From an uncultured Eubacteriales bacterium (GTDB taxonomy: Bacteria; Bacillota; Clostridia; Oscillospirales; Acutalibacteraceae): DNA of 64,000 nucleotides. Numbering within the stretch: position 1 is the stretch's first letter; the number at the start of each line of letters is the position of its first letter. The notes beneath the pieces were generated by a model that was given only the letters and a program-made list of their open reading frames with translations, was not told the DNA's origin and ran no database searches. The stretch is from positions 3,925-67,924 of the forward strand of contig CAKUMQ010000007.1 of assembly GCA_934667845.1 (NCBI GenBank), written 5' to 3'. The position numbers were made by a program, and so were the translations under genes. Of this stretch, positions 40,742 through 48,679 are shown in pieces.

Positions 40742-41458
40742 GTCAAGTCCATCCAAAAGACCGATCCCGAATTTGTGAAAATATGGGATCACTTCGCGTT
40801 TGACGAGGTCACAAACAAAGCCGGGCAGCAGCCGGACGCTCCCGTGCGTTGGCTTGCGATCCTCGCCGCCCTCATCGGCTGCGGCGGGGTAGAGGCGTAC
40901 AGCGAAATGCTGCCGCGCGCCATAGACGGCGGCGTGACCCCCGTCATGGTCAAAGAGTGCGTCTATCAGGCGGCGGCTTATCTCGGCTACGGCCGCATGC
41001 TGCCGTTTTTGCAGGCGACAAACGCCGTATTCGACCGGCTCGGCATCTCCCTGCCGCTGCCCCCGCAGGCGACGGTCACGGAGGCTGACCGGCTCGAAAA
41101 GGGCGTTGCGGTGCAGGCGGCGGTTTTCGGCGACGGCATGAACGAGGCGTGGAAAAAAGGGCACATCAACCGCTGGCTGGCAGACAACTGCTTCGGGGAC
41201 TATTACACCCGCACGGGGCTTACGCTGCGGCAGCGCGAGCTGATCACTTTTTGCTTCCTGATGGCGCAGGGCGGCTGCGAGCCGCAGCTCACCGCCCATG
41301 CCGCGGGCAACATGAACATCGGCAACGACCGGGCGCTGCTGCCCCGCGTCGTCTCCCAGTGCCTGCCCTATATCGGGTATCCCCGCAGCCTGAACGCCCT
41401 CGCCTGCATTCAGAGGGCGGCAGAGCAAAAACAGAAAGAAGGGGATACGAATGAATGA
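40742..41458 (+). CDS. Carboxymuconolactone decarboxylase-family protein; start codon unclear
   Basis: The family-like N-terminus KSIQKTDPEFVKIWDHFAFDEV begins at 40745, and a GGAGG (40732-40736) sits just upstream, but no ATG, GTG or TTG lies between them; the codon at the right distance is GTC (40742). The first standard codon in frame is GTG 40775, without a ribosome site and inside the homologous region. The protein (about 227-238 residues) has two CMD-like halves (MLPRAIDGGVTPVMVKECVYQAAAYLGYGRMLPF; LTLRQRELITFCFLMAQGGCEPQLTAHAAGNMNIG). Such AhpD-like proteins act as thiol antioxidants or decarboxylases. It precedes an aldo/keto reductase by a short overlap. Confidence 0.75.
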   Translation, partial: VKSIQKTDPEFVKIWDHFAFDEVTNKAGQQPDAPVRWLAILAALIGCGGVEAYSEMLPRAIDGGVTPVMVKECVYQAAAYLGYGRMLPFLQATNAVFDRLGISLPLPPQATVTEADRLEKGVAVQAAVFGDGMNEAWKKGHINRWLADNCFGDYYTRTGLTLRQRELITFCFLMAQGGCEPQLTAHAAGNMNIGNDRALLPRVVSQCLPYIGYPRSLNALACIQRAAEQKQKEGDTNE

Positions 41459-42302
41459 CTGTATCCGGCTGAACAACGGCACGAGCATTCCCGCGCTCGG
41501 CTTCGGGACATGGTGCATCGACAACGACAGCGCCGCCGACGCCGTGAAAACGGCGATCGCCCTCGGCTACCGCCACATCGACACCGCGCAGGCCTACGGC
41601 AACGAGGAGGGCGTCGGCAGGGGCGTGCGGGCGAGCGGTATAGCACGGGAGGAGCTGTTTGTCGTCAGCAAGGTGGCTGCCGAGCATAAGACCTACGCCG
41701 CCGCGGCAGCCTCCATTGACGGAAGCCTGCAAAAGACCGGGCTTGCCTATCTGGACATGATGCTCATTCACAGCCCCCAGCCGTGGGCGGAATGGCGCGG
41801 CGAAAAACGCTATTTTGCGGAAAACCGCGAGGTCTGGCGCGCCCTTGAGGACGCCTGTGCGGCGGGGAAGCTGAAAGCCATCGGCGTTTCCAACTTCCTG
41901 CGCGACGACTTAGCGGCGCTGCTGCCGCATTGCCGGATAAGACCGGCAGTCAACCAGGTGCTTGCCCATATCGGCAACATGCCGGACGACCTCATTGCCT
42001 ATTGCACGGCGCAGGGCATCGCGACCGAGGCGTATTCCCCCATTGCGCACGGCGAGGCGCTGAAAGACCGCGTGATCGCAGAGACCGCCGCCGCCTGCGG
42101 GGTCACGGCGGCGCAGCTGTGCATCCGCTATGTGCTGCAGCGCGGGCTTGTCGCCCTGCCGAAGGCGTCGTCTTATGCCCACATCCGGGATAACGCCGCC
42201 CTGGATTTCGTTATTGCGCCGGAGGATATGCGGCGTCTGGATGCCCTTGACTTTCACGAATACGGCGAATACGGTCATTTTCCCGTGTTCAGCGGGAAAT
42301 GA
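41451..42302 (+). CDS. Aldo/keto reductase
   Basis: A 283-residue TIM-barrel oxidoreductase. The tetrad residues are visible: Asp in YRHIDTAQAYGNE, Tyr in the same motif, Lys in LFVVSKV and His in MMLIHSPQP. GVSNFLRDDL and LPKASSYAHIRDN (NADPH-binding) are typical. It reduces aldehydes or ketones with NADPH. Its ATG overlaps the stop of the carboxymuconolactone decarboxylase gene by 8 bp, and the cupin gene follows after 28 bp, so the three form a unit. Confidence 0.93.
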   Translation: MNDCIRLNNGTSIPALGFGTWCIDNDSAADAVKTAIALGYRHIDTAQAYGNEEGVGRGVRASGIAREELFVVSKVAAEHKTYAAAAASIDGSLQKTGLAYLDMMLIHSPQPWAEWRGEKRYFAENREVWRALEDACAAGKLKAIGVSNFLRDDLAALLPHCRIRPAVNQVLAHIGNMPDDLIAYCTAQGIATEAYSPIAHGEALKDRVIAETAAACGVTAAQLCIRYVLQRGLVALPKASSYAHIRDNAALDFVIAPEDMRRLDALDFHEYGEYGHFPVFSGK

Positions 42303-42330
42303 CCCGCAGCCGATCAAAGGAGAAACCGCT

Positions 42331-42768
42331 ATGAAGATCAACGACCGCACAGAACTGGAAAAGCAGGATGCTTTCGGGATCGGCGAGAAAAACGACGCCT
42401 ACGCCCGGTATTTCGTCGGACAGTCCTATCTAAAGCCCCTGACCAGGCCGGGGGAGACCGCCGTATTTCTCGCCAACGTGACTTTTGAGCCGGGCTGCCG
42501 GAACAACTGGCACATCCATCACGCCGCGAAAGGCGGCGGTCAGCTGCTGATCTGCACCGCAGGCGAGGGGTGGTATCAGGAGGAGGGAAAACCCGCCGTC
42601 AGTCTGACGCCGGGCACGGTCGTCACCGTTCCCGCCGGGGTGAAGCACTGGCACGGCGCCAAAGCCGATTCGTGGTTTTGCCATATCGCTGCAGAGGTGC
42701 CCGGCGAGGACACCCGCACCGAATGGGGCGAGCCGGTCACGGACGAGGTCTACGCCGCGCTGAAATAA
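42331..42768 (+). CDS. Cupin-domain protein
   Basis: ATG 42331 with AAAGGAG; 145 residues. The cupin motif 1 is NNWHIHHAAKGGGQLLICTAGEGW and motif 2 is GTVVTVPAGVKHWHG, giving the His ligands for a metal. Small single-domain cupins next to carboxymuconolactone decarboxylases often act on reactive carbonyl or quinone-like compounds. Function not established. Confidence 0.88.
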   Translation: MKINDRTELEKQDAFGIGEKNDAYARYFVGQSYLKPLTRPGETAVFLANVTFEPGCRNNWHIHHAAKGGGQLLICTAGEGWYQEEGKPAVSLTPGTVVTVPAGVKHWHGAKADSWFCHIAAEVPGEDTRTEWGEPVTDEVYAALK

Positions 42769-42797
42769 GCCCCGGCTGCCGCCCGTCCCCCCATCAT

Positions 42798-42826
42798 TTG
42801 ACCTTTTCCGACAAGTGTGGTATACT
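42798..42826 (+). promoter_or_regulatory. Promoter of the PAP2 gene
   Basis: TTGACC (42798-42803), 17-bp spacer, TATACT (42821-42826). Confidence 0.8.
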
Positions 42827-42865
42827 GGTTAAGATCATCTGACCGATCGACGGGAGGCGGCTGTT

Positions 42866-43414
42866 ATGCCTGAATGGATCCAGCAATTCGACTGGAGCGT
42901 ACTGCATTGGATCCGGGACACGCTGACCTGCGGCGTGACGGATCTTCTGATGCCGAAGATCACCCTGCTCGGAAACGGCGGCGCCGTATGGCTGGCGGCA
43001 GCTGTCGCCATGCTGCTGTCAAAGCGGTACCGGAAATTCGGTATCACACTGCTCCTTGCCCTCGCAGCGGGCGCTTTGGTCGGCAACGTGTGGCTAAAGC
43101 ACTGGCTTGCCCGCCCGCGCCCCTGCTGGCTGGAAAATGTGCCGCTGCTGATCAAAAACCCGACCGACTATTCGTTCCCGTCCGGCCATACGCTGTCCTC
43201 CGTGATCGGTGCCTGTGTGCTGACCGGGGCAAACCGCCGGTTCGCTTTGGCGGCGATCCCGCTGGCTGTACTGATCGGCATTTCGCGGCTTTTCCTGTAT
43301 GTGCATTTTCCGTCGGACGTGCTGGCGGCGGCGCTTCTCGGAACGGCGATCGGCACGGCGGCTGTCCTGATCGCCAAACGGACAAACGGCAAAAAGCTGC
43401 CGGATACGCCGTGA
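42866..43414 (+). CDS. PAP2-family membrane phosphatase
   Basis: A 182-residue membrane protein with about five transmembrane segments. All three acid-phosphatase motifs are present: KHWLARPRP, PSGH and SRLFLYVHFPSDV. These enzymes dephosphorylate lipid phosphates such as undecaprenyl pyrophosphate or phosphatidic acid at the outer face of the membrane. Monocistronic between its own promoter and terminator. Confidence 0.92.
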   Translation: MPEWIQQFDWSVLHWIRDTLTCGVTDLLMPKITLLGNGGAVWLAAAVAMLLSKRYRKFGITLLLALAAGALVGNVWLKHWLARPRPCWLENVPLLIKNPTDYSFPSGHTLSSVIGACVLTGANRRFALAAIPLAVLIGISRLFLYVHFPSDVLAAALLGTAIGTAAVLIAKRTNGKKLPDTP

Positions 43415-43418
43415 GCTC

Positions 43419-43458
43419 TCCCGTCCCGCCCCGGTCAGGGCGGGACGGGAATTTTTTT
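43419..43458 (+). terminator. Terminator of the PAP2 gene
   Basis: Perfect 13-bp stem TCCCGTCCCGCCC (43419-43431) and GGGCGGGACGGGA (43438-43450), then a run of seven T. Confidence 0.92.
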
Positions 43459-43469
43459 GCAATTTCCCC

Positions 43470-43498
43470 TTGACAGCGGGGGCGGGCGGGTGTATACT
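43470..43498 (+). promoter_or_regulatory. Promoter of pyrG
   Basis: TTGACA (43470-43475), 17-bp G-rich spacer, TATACT (43493-43498). The predicted start is near A43505, about 134 nt before the pyrG ATG. Confidence 0.85.
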
Positions 43499-43532
43499 TT
43501 TCCCATAAAAAATACATATCGGCTTGAGCAAT

Positions 43533-43592
43533 GACGTTCAGGATGCTTTTGGGGTCAAGTGCCCCCTTTCGGCATCGGGAGCGTCTTTTTTA
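43533..43592 (+). terminator. Leader terminator between the pyrG promoter and gene
   Basis: The outer stem pairs GACGTTC (43533-43539) with GAGCGTC-side sequence (43579-43585) and GATGC with GCATC. An inner GGGG/CCCC hairpin (around 43551-43565) lies in the loop, and a run of six T follows. It sits wholly in the untranslated leader, so most transcripts may stop before pyrG unless antiterminated. Confidence 0.7.
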
Positions 43593-43638
43593 TTGTCCGA
43601 AAAGGCGCAAAATGCAGAAAAAACGGGAGAGTGGGAAT

Positions 43639-45234
43639 ATGACAAAGTACATTTTTGTGACCGGCGGCGTGGTCTCCGGTCTCGGCAAAGGCATCACGGC
43701 GGCGTCGCTCGGGCGGCTTCTGAAGGCGCGCGGGCTGAAGGTGGCGGCGCAGAAGCTCGACCCGTATATCAACGTCGATCCCGGCACGATGAGCCCCTAT
43801 CAGCACGGCGAGGTGTATGTCACCGAGGACGGCGCGGAGACCGACCTCGACCTCGGCCACTATGAGCGGTTTATCGACGAGGATCTGAACAAATATTCCA
43901 ACCTCACCACCGGCAAGGTCTACTGGAACGTGCTGAACAAGGAGCGCCGCGGCGAATACCTCGGCTCGACGGTGCAGGTCATCCCGCATATCACCAACGA
44001 GATCAAGGAATTTATCTACGCCGTCGGCAAAAAGACGGCGGCGGACGTCGTCATCACCGAGATCGGCGGCACGACCGGCGACATCGAGAGTCAGCCGTTT
44101 CTGGAGGCGATCCGCCAGGTCGGCCTTGAGGTCGGGCGGGAAAACGCGCTGTATATCCATGTCACGCTCGTGCCGTTTTTAAGCGGCTCGGACGAGCACA
44201 AGACCAAGCCGACCCAGCACTCGGTCAAGGAATTGCAGGGCATGGGCATCGCCCCGAACATCATCGTTCTGCGCTGCGACGAGCCGCTCGAGGACAACAT
44301 CTTCAAAAAGATCGCGCTGTTTTGCAACGTCAAGGAGGACTGCGTAATCGAAAACCGCACCGTCCCGGCGCTGTATGAGGCGCCGCTTATGCTCGAGGAG
44401 CACGACTTCTCGCTGATCGTCTGCCGTGAGCTGGGGCTGTGGACAAAGGCGCCGGATCTGACCGAGTGGACGGCGATGTGCGAGCGGACGCGCCATCTGC
44501 ACAAGTCCGTCACCATCGGGCTGGTCGGCAAATATGTGCAGCTCCACGACGCCTATCTCTCGGTCGCGGAGGCGCTGCGCCACGCGGGCGCGGCATGCGA
44601 TGCCAACGTCACCATCTGCTGGATCGACTCCGAGACCGTGACGGAGGACAATGCCGAAACCGTGCTTGACGGCTGCGACGGCATTCTGGTGCCGGGGGGC
44701 TTCGGCAACCGCGGCATCGAGGGCAAGATCGCGACGGCACAGTATGCCCGCACCCACGGCGTACCCTATCTCGGCATCTGTCTCGGTATGCAGATCGCGG
44801 TCATTGAATTTGCGCGGCATGTGGCGGGGATCGCCGACGCCCATTCGGGCGAATTCGACCGTGATACGCCGCACAAGGTCATTGATTTTCTGCCGGATCA
44901 GAACGACGAGGTCGAAAAGGGCGGCACGCTGCGGCTCGGCGCGTATCCCTGCGCCGTCCGCCCGCACACCAGGCTTGCGGAGTGCTACGGCACGGACGCC
45001 ATTTCCGAGCGTCACCGCCACCGCTATGAGTTCAACAACGACTACCGCGACACGCTGACAAAGGCGGGGCTGGTCATCAGCGGCACCTCGCCCGACGGAC
45101 GGCTCGTCGAGACCGTCGAGGTGGCGGAGCACCCGTTTTATGTGGGCGTGCAGTTCCATCCGGAATTCAAATCCCGCCCGAACCGTCCCCATCCGCTGTT
45201 TCTGGGGCTGATCCGGGCATCGCTGAAGGAGTGA
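43639..45234 (+). CDS. pyrG: CTP synthase
   Basis: ATG 43639 with GGGA; 531 residues. The N-terminal amidoligase starts MTKYIFVTGGVVSGLGKG and contains GEVYVTEDGAETDLDLGHYERF and EIGGTTGDIES; the C-terminal class I glutaminase has PYLGICLGMQ (Cys nucleophile) and GVQFHPEF (His/Glu). It makes CTP from UTP, glutamine and ATP. Followed after 6 bp by dapF. A leader terminator suggests control by attenuation, as in other Gram-positive pyrG genes, but the mechanism may differ. Confidence 0.97.
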   Translation: MTKYIFVTGGVVSGLGKGITAASLGRLLKARGLKVAAQKLDPYINVDPGTMSPYQHGEVYVTEDGAETDLDLGHYERFIDEDLNKYSNLTTGKVYWNVLNKERRGEYLGSTVQVIPHITNEIKEFIYAVGKKTAADVVITEIGGTTGDIESQPFLEAIRQVGLEVGRENALYIHVTLVPFLSGSDEHKTKPTQHSVKELQGMGIAPNIIVLRCDEPLEDNIFKKIALFCNVKEDCVIENRTVPALYEAPLMLEEHDFSLIVCRELGLWTKAPDLTEWTAMCERTRHLHKSVTIGLVGKYVQLHDAYLSVAEALRHAGAACDANVTICWIDSETVTEDNAETVLDGCDGILVPGGFGNRGIEGKIATAQYARTHGVPYLGICLGMQIAVIEFARHVAGIADAHSGEFDRDTPHKVIDFLPDQNDEVEKGGTLRLGAYPCAVRPHTRLAECYGTDAISERHRHRYEFNNDYRDTLTKAGLVISGTSPDGRLVETVEVAEHPFYVGVQFHPEFKSRPNRPHPLFLGLIRASLKE

Positions 45235-45240
45235 GCTGAT

Positions 45241-46029
45241 ATGCATTTCACCAAAATGCAGGGACTCGGCAACGACTATCTGTATGTCTACGGCGAGCCG
45301 CATCATCCGCAGGAGCTGTCCCGCCGCCTGTCCGACCGCCACTTCGGCGCAGGCTCGGACGGCATGATCTGGATCTCCCCATCTGACAAGGCGGATTTCC
45401 GGATGCGGATCTTCAACGCGGACGGCAGCGAAGCCGCCATGTGCGGCAACGGCATCCGCTGCGTCGGCAAATATGTCTACGACAAGGGCTACACCGATAA
45501 AACGGAGCTGACGATCGAGACCGCGTCCGGGCTGCGCACCCTGCGGCTGGCGGTCGCGCACGGGCGCGTCTGCGCCGCGACGGTGGATATGGGACAGGTG
45601 ACGGTCGATAAGCCGCTGGCGCTGACCGCCGCCGCGCAGGCGCTCACCGTCACGCCGGTGTCGGTCGGCAACCCCCACGCCGTCACCTTTGTCCCCGATG
45701 CCGAAGCGGTCCCGCTCGCGGAATGGGGAGCGGCACTCGAGCACCATCCCGCGTTCCCGGGCGGGGTCAACGCGGAATTTGTACAGGTCATTGACCGCAC
45801 AACGCTGCGTATGCGGGTGTGGGAGCGGGGCAGCGGTATCACGATGGCGTGCGGCACGGGCGCCTGCGCTGCGAGCGCCGCCGCCGTCGCCGCGGGCTTT
45901 TGCCCCGCCGAAGAGGCGCTGACCGTGCGCCTGGACGGCGGCGAGCTGCACATCCGCGTCGGGCAGGACCGCCGCGTGTGGATGACCGGTCCCGCCGAAA
46001 CCGTATATGAAGGAGAGGTTGACCTATGA
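45241..46029 (+). CDS. dapF: Diaminopimelate epimerase
   Basis: A 262-residue enzyme with the two catalytic-cysteine motifs MCGNGIRC and MACGTGACA and the opening FTKMQGLGNDYLYV. It interconverts LL- and meso-diaminopimelate for peptidoglycan and lysine. ATGA overlap with dapL shows tight coupling of the last two steps toward meso-DAP. Confidence 0.96.
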   Translation: MHFTKMQGLGNDYLYVYGEPHHPQELSRRLSDRHFGAGSDGMIWISPSDKADFRMRIFNADGSEAAMCGNGIRCVGKYVYDKGYTDKTELTIETASGLRTLRLAVAHGRVCAATVDMGQVTVDKPLALTAAAQALTVTPVSVGNPHAVTFVPDAEAVPLAEWGAALEHHPAFPGGVNAEFVQVIDRTTLRMRVWERGSGITMACGTGACAASAAAVAAGFCPAEEALTVRLDGGELHIRVGQDRRVWMTGPAETVYEGEVDL

Positions 46030-47210
46030 CGCCGAACCGCCATTATGCCGAGCTGAAAAATTCCTATCTGTTCTACCATATTGCGCAGAAGACCGCCGCC
46101 TACCAAAAGGAGCATCCCGACAAGCGGCTTCTGCGCATGGGCATCGGCGATGTCACGCGTCCGCTCTGCCCCGCCGTGATCGAGGCGCTGCATGCCGCCG
46201 TGGACGACCAGGCGAAAAGCGGCAGCTTCCACGGCTATATGCCCGAGTGCGGCGCGCCGTTTTTCCGCGAGGCGGTCGCGGGCTTTTACGCCTCCCGCGG
46301 GATCGCGCTCGACCCCGACGAGGTGTTCGTCTCCTCGGGCGCAAGCGACGAGCTGGGGCATATTCTCGACCTGTTCGATGTGAGCGACACCGCGCTCGTG
46401 ATCGAGCCGGCGTATCCCGCCTATGTCGATGCCAATGTGATGTCCGGCAGAAGGGTCGTGCATCTTTCGTCGTCGCAGGAAAACGGCTTTCTCCCCGTGC
46501 CGGACGCGCAGACAAAGGCGGACATCCTCTACATCTGCTCGCCGAACAACCCGACCGGCGCGGTGTTCACCCGTGAAAAGCTGGCGGCGTGGGTGGACTA
46601 TGCCAACCGCACCGGCGCCGTGATCCTGTTTGACGCCGCCTATGAGGCGTTTATCGGGGATCCCGCCCTGCCGCGCAGCATTTTCGAGATCGACGGCGCG
46701 CGCACCTGCGCGATCGAGATCTGCTCGCTGTCCAAGACCGCGGGCTTCACCGGCACCCGCTGCGGCTATACCGTGATCCCGCAGGAGCTTTCGCGCGGCG
46801 GGATGAATCTGCACGACATGTGGGTGCGCAACCGCACCACCAAGTCAAACGGCGTGTCCTATATCCTCCAGCGCGGCGGCGCGGCGGTGTTTTCGCCCGA
46901 GGGGCAGCGGCAGATTCAGGAGAACATCCGCGTCTACAAGCAAAATGCCGCTTGTCTGACTGCGGCGCTCGACCACGCCGGGGTGTGGTACTGCGGCGGC
47001 AAAAATGCGCCGTATATCTGGATGAAATGCCCCTGCGACAGCTCGTGGGAATTTTTTGACACGCTGCTGACCCGCACGCAGATCGTCGGCACGCCCGGCG
47101 AGGGCTTCGGCGCCTGCGGCGAGGGCTATTTCCGCTTTTCCATGTTCGGCAGTCCCGAGGACACTGCCGAAGCCGCCGCAAGGCTTAAAGCGCTGCTGAC
47201 GGCGCGGTGA
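46026..47210 (+). CDS. dapL: LL-diaminopimelate aminotransferase
   Basis: A 394-residue PLP-dependent class I/II aminotransferase. The PLP lysine is in SLSKTAGFTGTR; FYASRGI, CSPNNPTGAVF and FDAAYEAFI are standard strands of the family, and RMGIGDVTRPL is typical of DapL. It converts tetrahydrodipicolinate directly to LL-DAP, bypassing the acylated routes. Partnered with dapF upstream. Confidence 0.95.
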   Translation: MTPNRHYAELKNSYLFYHIAQKTAAYQKEHPDKRLLRMGIGDVTRPLCPAVIEALHAAVDDQAKSGSFHGYMPECGAPFFREAVAGFYASRGIALDPDEVFVSSGASDELGHILDLFDVSDTALVIEPAYPAYVDANVMSGRRVVHLSSSQENGFLPVPDAQTKADILYICSPNNPTGAVFTREKLAAWVDYANRTGAVILFDAAYEAFIGDPALPRSIFEIDGARTCAIEICSLSKTAGFTGTRCGYTVIPQELSRGGMNLHDMWVRNRTTKSNGVSYILQRGGAAVFSPEGQRQIQENIRVYKQNAACLTAALDHAGVWYCGGKNAPYIWMKCPCDSSWEFFDTLLTRTQIVGTPGEGFGACGEGYFRFSMFGSPEDTAEAAARLKALLTAR

Positions 47211-47237
47211 CCGGGCGGTACACAGGTAAATCCTTGC

Positions 47238-47267
47238 GCAGGGGGCAATGATGCCCCCTGCTTTTTT
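47238..47267 (+). terminator. Terminator of pyrG-dapF-dapL
   Basis: Stem GCAGGGGGCA (47238-47247) and TGCCCCCTGC (47252-47261), followed by a run of T. Confidence 0.9.
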
Positions 47268-47272
47268 GTCCC

Positions 47273-47316
47273 AAAAAAGTACCCCTGCCCGCTCCCGAAA
47301 CGGGGGCGGACAGGGG
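47273..47316 (-). terminator. Terminator of the ThiT gene
   Basis: An inverted repeat CCCCTGCCCGCTCCCG and CGGGGGCGGACAGGGG (47282-47316, two mismatches). On the minus strand it is followed by TACTTTTTTG. Confidence 0.8.
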
Positions 47317-47340
47317 CGAGAAATGAAGGAGGAGGGAAAA

Positions 47341-48417
47341 TCAGGTACGGGGGCGTGCGGCGCGGCGGATCAGCATCACGCAGAGCAGCACGGTGCAGAC
47401 CAGCGCCGCCGCAAACGGCAGTCCGCTGCGCATGCCGAGCGCGCCGAACGCGCCGAAGAACGCGGAAGCCGAGTCAAACGGCGCGGCAAGCTCCGCCTTT
47501 TCCGCCGCCTTTTGCAGCAGGCTGACGGAATAGACGCCGTCGGCAACGACCGCCAGCACGGCGGCGAGGATGGGCAGCAGCCGGAACAGACCCGTCAGCG
47601 AGGTCGTATCCGTCCCGGGTACGGCGGACGCCAGACGGCGGAACAGGAAGAACAGCAAGGCGGCGGCGGCGGTTACGCCGAGCATCCACCACCACGGCGC
47701 GCCCGCGAGCGCCTCAAACGTGAACAGGCCGGTCTCGGGATCCTGCATACGGCCGGCGACCGCGATCAGATCAAAGGCGAGCGCGGCTGCCAGCAGCGTT
47801 TTGCCGATGCCGTCGAGCAGCACGGCGCGGTCGGGACGGCGTCCCGCCGGGGCAAGGCGCGTGATCGTCTCCGCCCGCAGATCGAGCAGCGAGCCGACCG
47901 TGACGGCCGCCACCAGCGTGACGATGGTCTCAGGCAGCATGTAGGTCGCGTTGTACACGGCGGAATAGGCGACGGTCGGCAGCGAGGTGTAGTTATACTC
48001 CGCCCAGACCGTGCAGCCGGAGATGACATGGCAGATGTAGCGCAGCACGCAGGCGAGCAGCGTACCGGCGGCGAGCGCGTCGCTCTGGCGCTTGAGCACG
48101 TTGCGGAACACGCCGCCGAGACCGAGCACGGCAAAGGCAACGAGATAGTCGAGCAGCAGAATGGCGACGACCGAGCCGAAGCTCACGCCCATGACGTTTT
48201 TGATGCCGAGGAACAGCTGGAGCAGACCGTGGACAAGCCCGGTGAACAGTCCCCAGCGGGTGCCGTAGCGATAGGCGATCAGCAGGATCGGCAGCATGCT
48301 GGCGGCGGTGACACTGCCGCCGTAGGGCAGCTCGAGCAGCTTGACCAGGCTCAGGACGGTGGCAAACGCGATCATCAGCGCGCTCTCCGTCAGGCGGACA
48401 ACAGAATTGTGCTTCAT
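47341..48417 (-). CDS. thiT: ThiT/YuaJ-type thiamine transporter with a long C-terminal membrane extension
   Basis: ATG 48417 with AGGAGG at 10 nt; 358 residues. The first ~185 residues match ThiT, the substrate-binding (S) component of an ECF transporter: TESALMIAFATVLSLVKLLELPYGGSVTAASMLPILLIAYRYG, GLLQLFLG and YICHVISGCTVWAEY carry thiamine-contact residues. ThiT is normally ~190 residues; here ~170 more follow, with further hydrophobic segments (LLAAALAFDLIAVAG, WWMLGVTAAAALLFFLF, LFRLLPILAAVLAVVADG, LPFAAALVCTVLLCVML). The gene has a TPP riboswitch in its leader, confirming a thiamine role. Confidence 0.88.
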   Translation of the reverse strand: MKHNSVVRLTESALMIAFATVLSLVKLLELPYGGSVTAASMLPILLIAYRYGTRWGLFTGLVHGLLQLFLGIKNVMGVSFGSVVAILLLDYLVAFAVLGLGGVFRNVLKRQSDALAAGTLLACVLRYICHVISGCTVWAEYNYTSLPTVAYSAVYNATYMLPETIVTLVAAVTVGSLLDLRAETITRLAPAGRRPDRAVLLDGIGKTLLAAALAFDLIAVAGRMQDPETGLFTFEALAGAPWWWMLGVTAAAALLFFLFRRLASAVPGTDTTSLTGLFRLLPILAAVLAVVADGVYSVSLLQKAAEKAELAAPFDSASAFFGAFGALGMRSGLPFAAALVCTVLLCVMLIRRAARPRT

Positions 48418-48450
48418 GTAAACAAGGCCTCCTTGTGAATTTCGGCAGGC

Positions 48451-48491
48451 ACAAACAGAAAAGCCCTCCGTCCGACAGGCGGACAGAGGGC
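48451..48491 (-). terminator. Riboswitch expression-platform terminator
   Basis: On the minus strand GCCCTCTGTCCG (48491-48480) pairs with CGGACGGAGGGC (48474-48463), followed by TTTTCTGTTTG. It lies between the TPP aptamer and the ThiT start, as in transcription-terminating TPP riboswitches. Confidence 0.85.
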
Positions 48492-48526
48492 GTGTGTGGA
48501 CAACCGATACCGGTTTCGCACCCAAA

Positions 48527-48612
48527 CGATCCCTCCGCCGGCATTACCCGGATCAGGTTTGGGGTTGGACGGGCGTCCTCTCAGCCGACCGGAAAGGTCA
48601 GCACCCCCTGTT
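48527..48612 (-). promoter_or_regulatory. TPP riboswitch (thi-box) upstream of thiT
   Basis: Minus strand: GGGGGTGCTG, GGTCGGCTGAGAGG and the THI-box core AACCTGATCCGGGTAATGCC followed by GGCGGAGGGA are all present in the right order, including the CUGAGA element. Binding of thiamine pyrophosphate is expected to favour the terminator at 48451-48491 and shut off the thiamine transporter. Confidence 0.96.
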
Positions 48613-48679
48613 TGCGGTTCTGCGATGCCGTGGGGTATTCCCCGTGACTTTTTCAGTATACACGGGTTTTTCGCCGTTG

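Noticed and set aside
43533..43638. A leader peptide in the pyrG leader starting at ATG 43531
   Set aside because: The frame is open into pyrG but lacks a ribosome site and overlaps the terminator hairpin; it looks incidental.
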